Positions 44,224 to 52,767 of a DNA stretch of 64,000 nt are shown piece by piece (position 1 is the first letter of the stretch; every line of letters starts with the position of its first letter). Made by a program: the position numbers and the translations under genes. Source of the stretch: UBA4479 sp963974935 (GTDB taxonomy: Bacteria; Pseudomonadota; Alphaproteobacteria; Rhodospirillales; Casp-alpha2); NCBI GenBank assembly GCA_963974935.1, contig CAXBEV010000002.1, positions 62,001-126,000 of the forward strand, read 5' to 3'. The notes beneath the pieces were generated by a model. It made no database searches. It saw nothing but the letters and a program-made list of their open reading frames with translations, and had not been told where the DNA came from.

Positions 44224-44237
44224 ATCCTTCGAGACGG
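44224..44237. repeat. Half-copy of the CCTTCGAGACG dispersed repeat
   Basis: ATCCTTCGAGACGG at this position matches the left arm of the full palindrome at 21597-21690 and lies in the 20-bp gap between the receptor-like gene and pgk. The inverted partner arm is missing, so it looks like an eroded copy. Confidence 0.7.
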
Positions 44238-44240
44238 CAC

Positions 44241-45434
44241 TCAGTCCGCTAAAATAACCGCGACGCCCGGCAAGGTTTTGCCTTCGATCCATTCCAAGAA
44301 CGCGCCGCCCGCAGCTGAGACATAGGAGAAACCATCCGCAGCCCCTGCGTTGACGAGCGCGGAGACGGTGTCGCCACCGCCGGCCACCGATAGCAACGCG
44401 CCCTTGCCGGTCAACTCGGCAACCGCCTGGGCGACGGCATTGGTGCCGGCATCAAAAGGCTTCACTTCGAAGGCGCCGAGCGGGCCGTTCCAAAGTACGG
44501 TCTTCGCCGATTGCAGGCGATTTTTTAAATCATCGATGCTCGCCGGGCCGATGTCCAAAATCATCATGTCGTCTGGCACATCATCAAGACCAACGACTTT
44601 ACTGGCCGTCCCTTCTTCGAAGGCGGCCGCGACGACGGCGTCGCGGGGCAGGACAATTTCACAGCCATGTGCGGCAGCAGTTTCAATGATGGCGCGGGCA
44701 TCGTCGGCCATCTCTTTTTCGCACAACGATTTGCCGACGCCAACGCCGCCCGCATACAAAAACGTATTCGCCATGCCGCCCCCGATAACGATCTGGTCAA
44801 CCTTCTGCGTAAGGTGCCCAAGCACTGTCATCTTCGACGATACTTTGGCGCCGCCGACGACCGCGACCACCGGGTGTGCCGGGGTTTCAAGCGCACCGGA
44901 CAAGGCTTCCAATTCGGCCTGCATTAAGCGACCGGCGGCGGACGGCAGAATATGTGCAATCCCTTCGGTTGACGCATGGGCGCGGTGGGCTGTGGAAAAC
45001 GCATCACTGACGAAAGCATCACCGTTGGCGGCCAATGCTTTGGCGAATTCAGGATCGTTCTTTTCTTCACCAGCATGGAAGCGGACGTTTTCAAGCACAA
45101 CCATGCCACCTTCGGGTGTGTCTGCAATGGCGTTGGTTGCCGCATCGCCGATGCAGTCATCCGCAAAGCCGACCGGTTTGCCCAATATATCCGATAACTC
45201 TGCTGCGACAGGTCGCAGGCTCATGTCCGGAACGACTTGCCCTTTCGGGCGACCAAAATGCGATAAGATGACGACTTTGGCACCGTTGCTGGCAAGCTCG
45301 TTCAAGGTTGCCAGCGCACGGTCGATCCGCGTGGTATCGGTAATCTTGCCGTCGCGCACAGGTACGTTGAAATCAACACGGACCAAAACCCGCTTACCCC
45401 GAACGTCCAAGTCTTCCAGCGTCTTAAACCGCAT
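44241..45434 (-). CDS. pgk: Phosphoglycerate kinase
   Basis: The 397-aa glycolytic enzyme starts with RVLVRVDFNVPV and has the SHFGRPKG substrate loop near residue 58, KVSSKMTVLGHL near 201, and the C-terminal SVAGGGDTVSALVNAG nucleotide site. Length is normal. It is downstream of nothing glycolytic here; the GAPDH in this window (4664) is the arsenic-type one. Convergent with the receptor-like gene and 23 bp downstream of ccmI. Confidence 0.98.
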   Translation of the reverse strand: MRFKTLEDLDVRGKRVLVRVDFNVPVRDGKITDTTRIDRALATLNELASNGAKVVILSHFGRPKGQVVPDMSLRPVAAELSDILGKPVGFADDCIGDAATNAIADTPEGGMVVLENVRFHAGEEKNDPEFAKALAANGDAFVSDAFSTAHRAHASTEGIAHILPSAAGRLMQAELEALSGALETPAHPVVAVVGGAKVSSKMTVLGHLTQKVDQIVIGGGMANTFLYAGGVGVGKSLCEKEMADDARAIIETAAAHGCEIVLPRDAVVAAAFEEGTASKVVGLDDVPDDMMILDIGPASIDDLKNRLQSAKTVLWNGPLGAFEVKPFDAGTNAVAQAVAELTGKGALLSVAGGGDTVSALVNAGAADGFSYVSAAGGAFLEWIEGKTLPGVAVILAD

Positions 45435-45457
45435 GCAATCGTCTCCTCAGCGCAAAA

Positions 45458-46633
45458 TTATTGGTTCTGTTTTGCACGCAGCGCGTCCAGCCGCGTCTGT
45501 GCGGCAATGGCTTTATCAGTTTCCCCCAACACGCCGTAAGCGCGCACCAAGCGTTCCCAGCCGGCGATATCATCAGGATTTTCGGCAAGCTTGCCGGCCA
45601 GACGCTCAACCATAGAGCGGATAAATGCCATCCGCTCTTCGGGTGACATCTCGCCTGCAGCCTCGATCTGCGCGCGACTCGGGCCAGGGGCCACCCCGCT
45701 GGTTTGACTGTCGGTCGCAGGCGCACTTGGACGACCGGCGGCGATCTTTAACGCGGTCTCGCTCGGTTTTAATTCGCTAACGTCGAAGCCACCTTCGGCG
45801 GCCGCACGCGCGATCTGGTCGCGGACGGCGTCATGAATGCCGGCATCTTCCCCGGCGATCATCAGCAAGTCGGTCCAAAGCTGAGCGGCACCCCGAAAGT
45901 CCCCCCCCATCACCTTATCAAGACCGATGTAGAACCATGGCTTCGGCAGCGACGGATCGCGTTCACGGGCCTTCATGAAGTCGTTGAATATCTCGACCGT
46001 AAAATCGCTGCCCCGCGCCAACAATCGCGCCTCGGCCCAGTCGGCGATCAGGCTCGGATCGCCATTCGACAACGGCACCGCACGTTCAAACGCAGCGGCG
46101 GCTTCACGAGGGCGACCGATGGCAGCATAGGTTCTGCCGAGCAAAGTCCATCCACGCAAATCATCTGGGTTCGTGCGCAGCCGTTCTTCGAGGGTGCGTA
46201 CCATCTCCGTCAACGGCGCACCTTCCTCCAAACCGGCATCCGGCGGTTGAATATCGGTGCGCTCGGCCAACGGATAATTCGGCACGCCGGGCGCGCCCAA
46301 TTCCATATAGACGAAAACCGCGATCAGCGGCACGGCGAGCCCGGCTACGTACAACGGCCACCGCCCGTCACGCGACATCGCTTGCGGCGCCTGTGCAGCA
46401 TCATCGGCGGCGGCGAGCAGTCGACGTTCGATCTCAATTCGTGCCGCATCAAGTTCGGCATCCTTAATGCGTCCCTCGGTGGCGTCGCGTTCAAGCTCGG
46501 ATAATTGATCTTTGTAGACGTTCATATCGTACTCGGCTCGAGATGCCACTTGCGCACGTCCCCGCAATGCCGGCAGCACGAGGCCCGCGGCGACAAGTAC
46601 TGCCAACGCAGCCGCAACCAACCAAAAAATCAT
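45458..46633 (-). CDS. ccmI: Cytochrome c maturation protein CcmI
   Basis: The 391-aa protein has an N-terminal membrane helix, a short loop and leucine-zipper-like segment (EYDMNVYKDQLSELERD), a second membrane helix near 95-111, and a periplasmic TPR domain (NPDDLRGWTLLGRTYAAIGR near 155). CcmI chaperones apocytochrome c to the CcmFH heme lyase. Its start overlaps the ccmH stop by four bases. Confidence 0.94.
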   Translation of the reverse strand: MIFWLVAAALAVLVAAGLVLPALRGRAQVASRAEYDMNVYKDQLSELERDATEGRIKDAELDAARIEIERRLLAAADDAAQAPQAMSRDGRWPLYVAGLAVPLIAVFVYMELGAPGVPNYPLAERTDIQPPDAGLEEGAPLTEMVRTLEERLRTNPDDLRGWTLLGRTYAAIGRPREAAAAFERAVPLSNGDPSLIADWAEARLLARGSDFTVEIFNDFMKARERDPSLPKPWFYIGLDKVMGGDFRGAAQLWTDLLMIAGEDAGIHDAVRDQIARAAAEGGFDVSELKPSETALKIAAGRPSAPATDSQTSGVAPGPSRAQIEAAGEMSPEERMAFIRSMVERLAGKLAENPDDIAGWERLVRAYGVLGETDKAIAAQTRLDALRAKQNQ

Positions 46634-47112
46634 CCGCGATCACCACCCATGATTTGACCGATCTTAGCGCGTTCCGCACCAGATAAAGGCACAGCACCGG
46701 CCGTCGCATCGACCGTGCCATTGCGGCGACGGCGATAGAAAACAAAGATCGCTAAAACGCCGAGCCCTAAAATGATCGCCGGCCCATACCACAATAAATA
46801 GGTCGAGGGCTTCATAGGTGGGGTCAGCAACACGAAGTTGCCGTAGCGCGAAACCACGTAATCAAGGACCTCCGTATTACTGTCACCTTCCATGATGCGG
46901 TCGCGCACCAAGACGCGAAGATCGCGGGCAAGCTCGGCATTAGATTCGTCAATCGATTGGTTTTGGCAGACCAGACAGCGGAGTTCTTTTCCTATCTCTC
47001 GGGCACGCGCTTCGAGGGCCGGGTCTTTCAGCATCTCGTCCGGCTCGACCGCCCAGGCTTGGGGGCTGAGCGTCAGCAACGCCAATATCATGACCAATAG
47101 AATGCGTTTCAT
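46630..47112 (-). CDS. ccmH: Cytochrome c-type biogenesis protein CcmH
   Basis: The 160-aa protein has a signal peptide, the redox LRCLVCQNQSIDESNA motif (about residues 44-59) that reduces apocytochrome c, and a C-terminal membrane helix (YLLWYGPAIILGLGVLAIFV). Length fits the alphaproteobacterial CcmH without the TPR part, which is carried by CcmI. It overlaps ccmI and ccmG by four bases each. Confidence 0.96.
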   Translation of the reverse strand: MKRILLVMILALLTLSPQAWAVEPDEMLKDPALEARAREIGKELRCLVCQNQSIDESNAELARDLRVLVRDRIMEGDSNTEVLDYVVSRYGNFVLLTPPMKPSTYLLWYGPAIILGLGVLAIFVFYRRRRNGTVDATAGAVPLSGAERAKIGQIMGGDRG

Positions 47113-47678
47113 CCGCCTTCGCCTTTATTTTTGTTTAAGCCTTCATCACGCAAATGCGCGATCAGCGGGGCTAAGGTATCATCCCAAATTTGTTGGGTCA
47201 CCGGACCCACGTGCTTGTAGCGAATAATGCCCTGCATATCGACGACAAAGGTTTCCGGCGCGCCGGTCACACCAAATGCAATCGCCGCTTTCGAACGCGG
47301 ATCATCGCCGGCTAACGTATAAGGGTCACCGAAGCGACGCAGCCAATCTGGGCCTGCGTTGCGGTCGGGTTCACGCCAATCAATCGCGTGGATCGGCACC
47401 CAGTTGTTTTCTTTGATCTTCATCAAAAACGGATGCTCGATTCGGCATGCCACGCACCAAGACCCGAAGACATTGACCAGCGATACCTCGCCTATCAAAT
47501 CTTCGTTGGCAAACCCGCGCGCATCACGACCTTCAAGGGGCGCCAAATCGAACGCCGGCACCGGCCCGCCTTCGAGCATGCTCGGCAGCTTTTGCGGATC
47601 CAGCGTCAGTCCGACGCCGAGATACCCGCCAATCACCAGCACCACCAAAAGCGGCAATAAGAAAACGAGTCGGTTCAT
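47109..47678 (-). CDS. ccmG: Thiol:disulfide interchange protein CcmG/DsbE
   Basis: The 189-aa membrane-anchored thioredoxin-like protein has the redox site GSWCVACRIEHPF and the family segments GRDARGFANEDLIGEVSLVN and GAPETFVVD. It keeps CcmH and apocytochrome cysteines reduced. The ATG at 47678 gives a good membrane anchor and lies 10 bp after ccmF; an upstream in-frame start would run into ccmF. Confidence 0.96.
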   Translation of the reverse strand: MNRLVFLLPLLVVLVIGGYLGVGLTLDPQKLPSMLEGGPVPAFDLAPLEGRDARGFANEDLIGEVSLVNVFGSWCVACRIEHPFLMKIKENNWVPIHAIDWREPDRNAGPDWLRRFGDPYTLAGDDPRSKAAIAFGVTGAPETFVVDMQGIIRYKHVGPVTQQIWDDTLAPLIAHLRDEGLNKNKGEGG

Positions 47679-47688
47679 ATGTGCAGCC

Positions 47689-49674
47689 TCATTCCGCAGG
47701 CTGCGCGGCCGCATACCGTGGTGCCCGCGCAGGCGCGCCGACCCGGTAACGCCGATCCGACAAGCTCAACAAACCACCGGCCAACATCACCAATGCGCCG
47801 ATCCACATCCACACCACCAACGGGTTGAAGTATATCCGCGTCACGAAGCCGTCGCCCTTGGGATCGCCAATGACGGCATAAAGATCCCCGCTCAGCAGCG
47901 TATGGATTCCCGCCTCGGTGGTCGGCATTTGACGCACTGGATAGACGCGTTTTTCGGGCTCAAGCACGGTCACAAAATCACCGTTTCGGGTCACCGTGAA
48001 CTTGGCACGGGTCAGCAGATAGTTCGGCCCCCGACCTTCCTCTGCACCATCGAAGCGGAACTCGTAGCCCGCGACATTCACGGTTTCGCCTTGCTTCATA
48101 GTTTGCACGCTCTCGACGCTCCAGGCGCCCGCTCCGGTGATCCCGGCAACGGCAAATGCAAGGCCTAAGTGCGCCAGCGTCATGCCCCACGTGGCCCGCT
48201 GCAGATGCACCAATCGACGGATCGAGTCGCCCAGCGGCACGCGGAACAATCTGATCCGCTCAGCCAGTTCGGTGAGCACGCCGACGAACAACCAAGCTGC
48301 CACAGCGGCACCGACCAAGCCCCAAGGGGAGCGGTCCGCATACAGCGCCCAAGCAACGATTGTTGCGGCCAAGGCGGCAAACAGTGCCAGCCAAAGGGTC
48401 TTCAGCGCACGGGCAATATCGCCCCGCTTCCAAGGCAACAACGGGCCGACGGCCATCGCGACGACCATCGGCGTCATCAACGGAATAAACATCGCATTGA
48501 AGAACGGCGCACCGACCGAGATTTTATCTTGGCCGTCTGTCAGCGCATCGATGAACAACGGATACAACGTGCCCAACAGCACCACGGCGGCGGCGGTGCC
48601 CATCAACAGGTTGTTGAGCAGCAACGCTCCTTCGCGGGAAATCGGCTGGAACAAGCCGGTGCTGCGCAATTGCGGTGCCCGCCATGCGTACAGCGCCAAC
48701 GACCCACCGACGACGATCAACAACAACACCAAAATAAACACGCCCCGCGTCGGGTCGGTGGCGAACGCATGCACCGACGTCAGCACGCCGGACCGCACCA
48801 AGAACGTGCCCAATAGCGAGAACGAGAACGCAATGATGGCCAACAAGATCGTCCACGCCTTCATGGTATCGCGCTTTTCAACGACGACGCACGAATGCAA
48901 TAACGCGGTGCCGACCAGCCACGGCATGAAGGATGCGTTTTCAACCGGATCCCAAAACCAAAAGCCGCCCCAGCCGAGTTCGTAATACGCCCACCATGAC
49001 CCAAGCGCGATGCCGATGGTCAAACAAGACCAGGCTGCCAAGGTCCAAGGTCGCACCCAGCGCGCCCACGCCGCATCCACACGGCCTTCGATCAGCGCCG
49101 CGATGGCGAACGAAAACGCCATCGAAAACCCGACATAGCCCAAATACAAAAACGGCGGGTGAAACGCGAGACCCGGGTCTTGCAACAGCGGGTTCAGATC
49201 TTGGCCGTCCGGTGCCGGTGGGATCATCCGCTCAAACGGATTAGACGTGAGCAAAATAAACAAATAAAAGCCGACGCCGATCAGCGCCTGGATCGATAGG
49301 GCGCGAGCTTTGAGCGCGGGCGGCAAATACCTGCCGAACACCGCCACAGCCGCGCCAAAGATCGCCAAGATCAGCACCCACAACAGCATCGAGCCTTCGT
49401 GGTTACCCCAGACACCCGCCACTTTATAGAGCATCGGTTTCGCGGAATGAGAATTTTCGACCACATTGACGACGGAAAAATCGGACGTCACATACGCATG
49501 AGTGAGAGCCCCAAACGACACCGCAACCAGCAAAAACTGCGCTATCGCCGCGTGACTGCCGCTTGCCATCCACACAGCATTACGCCGGTGTGCACCGATC
49601 ATCGGCACGAAGCTCTGCACGATCGCAACGCCGAGTGCCAATATCAGTGCGAAATGTCCCAATTCAACGATCAC
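47689..49674 (-). CDS. ccmF: Heme lyase CcmF/NrfE family protein
   Basis: The 661-aa polytopic protein carries the WWD heme-handling motif GWGGFWFWDPVENAS and further conserved parts VWGNHEGSMLLWVLILA and LLGTFLVRSGVLTSVHAFA. CcmF attaches heme to apocytochrome c with CcmH and CcmI. Length and many membrane spans fit the family. It is 81 bp downstream of ccmE. Confidence 0.98.
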   Translation of the reverse strand: MIVELGHFALILALGVAIVQSFVPMIGAHRRNAVWMASGSHAAIAQFLLVAVSFGALTHAYVTSDFSVVNVVENSHSAKPMLYKVAGVWGNHEGSMLLWVLILAIFGAAVAVFGRYLPPALKARALSIQALIGVGFYLFILLTSNPFERMIPPAPDGQDLNPLLQDPGLAFHPPFLYLGYVGFSMAFSFAIAALIEGRVDAAWARWVRPWTLAAWSCLTIGIALGSWWAYYELGWGGFWFWDPVENASFMPWLVGTALLHSCVVVEKRDTMKAWTILLAIIAFSFSLLGTFLVRSGVLTSVHAFATDPTRGVFILVLLLIVVGGSLALYAWRAPQLRSTGLFQPISREGALLLNNLLMGTAAAVVLLGTLYPLFIDALTDGQDKISVGAPFFNAMFIPLMTPMVVAMAVGPLLPWKRGDIARALKTLWLALFAALAATIVAWALYADRSPWGLVGAAVAAWLFVGVLTELAERIRLFRVPLGDSIRRLVHLQRATWGMTLAHLGLAFAVAGITGAGAWSVESVQTMKQGETVNVAGYEFRFDGAEEGRGPNYLLTRAKFTVTRNGDFVTVLEPEKRVYPVRQMPTTEAGIHTLLSGDLYAVIGDPKGDGFVTRIYFNPLVVWMWIGALVMLAGGLLSLSDRRYRVGAPARAPRYAAAQPAE

Positions 49675-49756
49675 CGCAAACTCCTGTTTCGTGGGTTATC
49701 GCGCATAAAATTATAAGCGTTCACCAGCGAATTCACACATTAACTATTGGCCATTT

Positions 49757-50194
49757 TTATTGACCTTGGCCCTGCCACTGGCCGGATTTCTTTAAAGCGT
49801 CGGCGACTTCGGGCGGCATGTAATTTTCATCGTGCTTGGCGAGGACTTCGTCGGCGACGAAAACGCCACCTACAAAGTGGCCTTGTGCGACGATGCCTTG
49901 GCCTTCGCGAAACAGGTCCGGCAAAATCCCGGCATAGGTGACAGGCACCGTGTTGCTGAGATCGGTGACACGAAACGTCACGGTCGTACCGCCGGTTCTG
50001 TCCACGCTGCCCTCTTCGACCAAGCCGCCCAGGCGAAAGCCGCGATCTTGCGCGTATTTCTTTTCCGCGACATCGGTCGGGCTGACAAAGAGCGTGATAT
50101 TTTCTTCAATCGCGCTTAGGAACATCGCCGTCGACGTGGCCAGCAAGACAAGAGCCACGGCCACAAAAGTCAAACGTTTATGCTTACGCTTCAT
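49757..50194 (-). CDS. ccmE: Heme chaperone CcmE
   Basis: The 145-aa protein has one N-terminal membrane anchor and the covalent heme site His121 in LAKHDENYMP. It carries heme from CcmABC to CcmF in the periplasm. The ATG at 50194 has GAGG upstream and gives the canonical MKRKHKRL; a start ten codons earlier is disfavoured. It overlaps the 3' end of ccmD by 11 bases. Confidence 0.96.
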   Translation of the reverse strand: MKRKHKRLTFVAVALVLLATSTAMFLSAIEENITLFVSPTDVAEKKYAQDRGFRLGGLVEEGSVDRTGGTTVTFRVTDLSNTVPVTYAGILPDLFREGQGIVAQGHFVGGVFVADEVLAKHDENYMPPEVADALKKSGQWQGQGQ

Positions 50195-50366
50195 CTGACT
50201 TCCTCTCTCGGGTGGCTTCGGCACAGTCCAGAGCAGCGCGCGTGCTTTTCAAAGCACGCAGGCTCACGAAGACAAGCCCGATGAGCACCAACGCGACGAT
50301 CCCATAGCTGGGCCAGACATAGGCGCCGTGCTGGGTCATGCTGAGGATGCTGTCGGTATTACTCAC
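50184..50366 (-). CDS. ccmD: Heme exporter small protein CcmD
   Basis: The 60-aa protein has one membrane helix with the CcmD pattern HGAYVWPSYGIVALVLIGL, followed by a charged cytoplasmic tail. CcmD helps release holo-CcmE from the CcmABC complex. It lies between ccmC and ccmE as usual. A start at the internal Met (MTQHGAY, residue 10) is an alternative. Confidence 0.93.
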   Translation of the reverse strand: MSNTDSILSMTQHGAYVWPSYGIVALVLIGLVFVSLRALKSTRAALDCAEATRERKSDEA

Positions 50367-50447
50367 GATGTGTTCCTGCTTCTCTTGATGTGTGGGCTTA
50401 AACTTGGATTTACTGGAAAATAGGCGTTTCGAGCCCAGGTTACAATG

Positions 50448-51170
50448 TTATGCCGCCGCTTGGCGTTGCCTGAGCACCCGTAGCCGCTGCGCCATCAAAG
50501 CTTCACGCATCCTTACCAGAACGAGCCATAAATAATACAGTTGAAACGCACCTGCCATCAGGAACAACGGCAACAGCATATCGCCGTGAATCGTCGGGCC
50601 ACTCATGCGCATGACGCTGGCCGGCTGATGTAAGGTGTTCCACCAGTCCACCGAAAACTTAATGATCGGCACGTTGACGAACCCGACCAACGACAAGATC
50701 GCCGCAGACTTCGCGCCGCGCGCCGGATCGTCAAACGCACTGCGCAACGCCATGTAGCCGAGATACAGAAAAAACAGTACCAATACAGACGTTAAGCGGG
50801 CATCCCAGACCCACCACGTGCCCCACATCGGCTTGCCCCAAAGTGAGCCGGTAACCAATGCCAAAAACGTAAAACTCGCCCCAATCGGCGCGGTCGCCTT
50901 CGCCGCCACATCGGCGACACCGTGCTTCCAGATCAGCGACACTGCCGATGCCACAGCCATCGCCGTATAGCAAAACAGCGCCATCCATGCCGCCGGCACA
51001 TGGATATACATGATCCGCACAGTGTGCCCTTGCTGGTAGTCCACCGGTGAGGCGAACAGCGCAAAATACAGCCCGCTCACCATAAAGATCAGCATCAGGC
51101 CCAACGCCCAAGGCTCGACACGGCGGCTCAGACGTAAAAAACGGGTCGGATTGGCGAAACGGTGTAGCAT
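50448..51170 (-). CDS. ccmC: Heme exporter permease CcmC
   Basis: The 240-aa six-helix membrane protein has the WWD-type motif WGTWWVWDARLTS and flanking histidines (YIHVPAAWM near 51 and HQPASVMRM near 180) that bind heme. CcmC loads heme onto CcmE. Length and helix pattern fit. It lies 52 bp downstream of ccmB and 81 bp upstream of ccmD. Confidence 0.97.
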   Translation of the reverse strand: MLHRFANPTRFLRLSRRVEPWALGLMLIFMVSGLYFALFASPVDYQQGHTVRIMYIHVPAAWMALFCYTAMAVASAVSLIWKHGVADVAAKATAPIGASFTFLALVTGSLWGKPMWGTWWVWDARLTSVLVLFFLYLGYMALRSAFDDPARGAKSAAILSLVGFVNVPIIKFSVDWWNTLHQPASVMRMSGPTIHGDMLLPLFLMAGAFQLYYLWLVLVRMREALMAQRLRVLRQRQAAA

Positions 51171-51222
51171 GACGGTCGGGGTCCTATGATTTCAGAGGGT
51201 GTTTTATAGCATCCAAAGTCGG

Positions 51223-51888
51223 CTATGCCACGGCTTCCCGCACCGCAGCGGCACTTGCCCATGGTGTCAGCGCCGCCGCCGCCAGCAACAAACCGCCCAA
51301 CAGCATCAGATGCGCTTTCACGGCGAGCCCGGACAATTCGGCCTCAATCGCGCCCACGGCAAAAATAAGCACCGGGATCGTCAGCGGCAACACCAACAGC
51401 GACAACAAAACGCCACCGCGCCGAGCCCCCAATACCAATGCCGCCCCAATGGCGCCGATCAAACTCAGAATCGGGGTGCCGAGTGCCAGGGTGAGAAGGA
51501 TCACCGGCAACGCATCCAAGGGTACATTCATCATGATCGCCAGCAACGGCGTCGCCACCATCAACGGCAAACCCGTCGTCAACCAATGTACACAAACCTT
51601 GGCCAACACAGTCAACTCAAGCGGCACAGGGGCCAGCACCAAAAGCTCCAACGCACCATCTTCATAATCAGCTTGGAACATCCGTTCCATCGACAGCATC
51701 GCCGCCAACAACGCCGCCACCCAAATCACACCGGGCCCAATACGCGCCAAGGTGTTGGGCTCCGGCCCGACACCGAACGGGAACAACACGACCGCAATAA
51801 TAAAAAAAGCCACCACCATCACACTGTCGGCGCTTTGACGCAGTGCCAAGCGGGCTTCCCGACGAAACACGGCCAACGCGCCGCTCAC
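51223..51888 (-). CDS. ccmB: Heme exporter protein CcmB
   Basis: The 221-aa membrane protein has the family segments ERMFQADYEDGALELL and GTPILSLIGAIGAAL and six predicted helices. It forms the ABC-type CcmAB module that powers release of holo-CcmE. Its start overlaps the ccmA stop by four bases. Confidence 0.95.
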   Translation of the reverse strand: MSGALAVFRREARLALRQSADSVMVVAFFIIAVVLFPFGVGPEPNTLARIGPGVIWVAALLAAMLSMERMFQADYEDGALELLVLAPVPLELTVLAKVCVHWLTTGLPLMVATPLLAIMMNVPLDALPVILLTLALGTPILSLIGAIGAALVLGARRGGVLLSLLVLPLTIPVLIFAVGAIEAELSGLAVKAHLMLLGGLLLAAAALTPWASAAAVREAVA

Positions 51889-52517
51889 GCCGCAACCCGG
51901 CTGAGATCGAGGCTTTGAACGTTATCCAAACCAAGGTCGGTGTGCGTCGACGTCACCACCATGCCGTCATGGGCGCGATGGTTTTTAATCAAATCCGCAA
52001 GCATAGCGGCAGCCGCGCTGTCCAGCGCGGTGGTCGGCTCGTCGAGCAGCCAAAGCGGCGCCTTTGTAGTCAGCATACGGGTCAATGCGACCCGGCGGCG
52101 CTGCCCGGCCGACAAATAGCGCGCCGGCAAATCGGCTAGATGTGAGATGCCGAGTGCCATCAACGCGGCGTCCGGGTTCAGCCCTCCACCACCATTGATC
52201 TCAGCCCAAAAACTGATGTTTTCGCGGACACTCAACGCCGGTTTGACGGCATCCGCATGGCCGACGTAGACGACACGCTGATTGTGTGCGCCGCTATCGT
52301 CGGCGATATCTTCAAACGTATCTACATCGGCCCAAGCGATGCGTCCGCCGACCGGGCGCATCAGACCGGCCATCAAACGCAGCAGTGTTGATTTGCCCGC
52401 CCCGTTCGGCCCGGTGAGGACGAGCACATCACCACTTTGCACGCGAAAACCGGCGCCATGCAGCACCAACCGCTCGCCACGAACACATTCGATGTTTTCA
52501 CCTAGAAACGTCGCCAC
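51885..52517 (-). CDS. ccmA: Heme exporter ATP-binding protein CcmA
   Basis: The 210-aa ABC ATPase has Walker A GPNGAGKSTLLR, the signature LSAGQRRRVALTR and Walker B LWLLDEPTTALD. The start is a GTG at 52517 (reading MATFLGENIECVRGERLVL) with GGGAG seven bases upstream; the longer upstream reading crosses the hairpin region and a terminator, so it is rejected. First gene of the nine-gene ccm operon. Confidence 0.93.
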   Translation of the reverse strand: MATFLGENIECVRGERLVLHGAGFRVQSGDVLVLTGPNGAGKSTLLRLMAGLMRPVGGRIAWADVDTFEDIADDSGAHNQRVVYVGHADAVKPALSVRENISFWAEINGGGGLNPDAALMALGISHLADLPARYLSAGQRRRVALTRMLTTKAPLWLLDEPTTALDSAAAAMLADLIKNHRAHDGMVVTSTHTDLGLDNVQSLDLSRVAA

Positions 52518-52579
52518 GCACTCACTCCCAGTTCTATTCGTGACGGTAAACGATGGGCAACGCGCTGGAAAGCATACAT

Positions 52580-52621
52580 AAAAAACGACCGGGTCAACCC
52601 TGGGGGAGGGGGACCCGGTCG
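52580..52621 (-). terminator. Rho-independent terminator between paaK-like gene and ccmA
   Basis: A 10-bp perfect stem (52586-52595 with 52612-52621) is followed on the minus strand by six T residues (52580-52585). It would end transcripts coming from the liv-paaK side, or an independent small RNA, about 60 bases before the ccmA start. Confidence 0.85.
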
Positions 52622-52696
52622 ATTTAAGTGTCGACGCAAATAACGTCGATAGGGGACCAGAGAGGGGGGTCTCTGGGTATAGACGAGGAGGTCTAT
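52580..52696 (-). ncRNA. Candidate small RNA: four consecutive hairpins with C-rich loops
   Basis: Reading the minus strand, four perfect stems follow each other: ATAGAC/GTCTAT with loop CTCCTC (52679-52696), CCAGAGA/TCTCTGG with loop CCCCCC (52657-52676), TCGACG/CGTCGA (52631-52649), and the 10-bp terminator stem with loop containing CCCCTCCCCC. C-rich single-stranded loops complementary to Shine-Dalgarno sequences are a hallmark of alphaproteobacterial sRNAs such as the CCUCCUCCC-motif family. It may instead be the leader of the ccm operon. No clear promoter was assigned. Confidence 0.5.
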
Positions 52697-52767
52697 GGCT
52701 TGAAGAATACAACCGGATTGTGGCGCGATTATGGCGCTGCACATTACAAATTTGTTAGATTTCAACT

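Noticed and set aside
51885..52742. Longer ccmA starting upstream at 52742
   Set aside because: The extra 75 residues cross four hairpins and a terminator and are not CcmA-like; the GTG at 52517 has a good ribosome-binding site.
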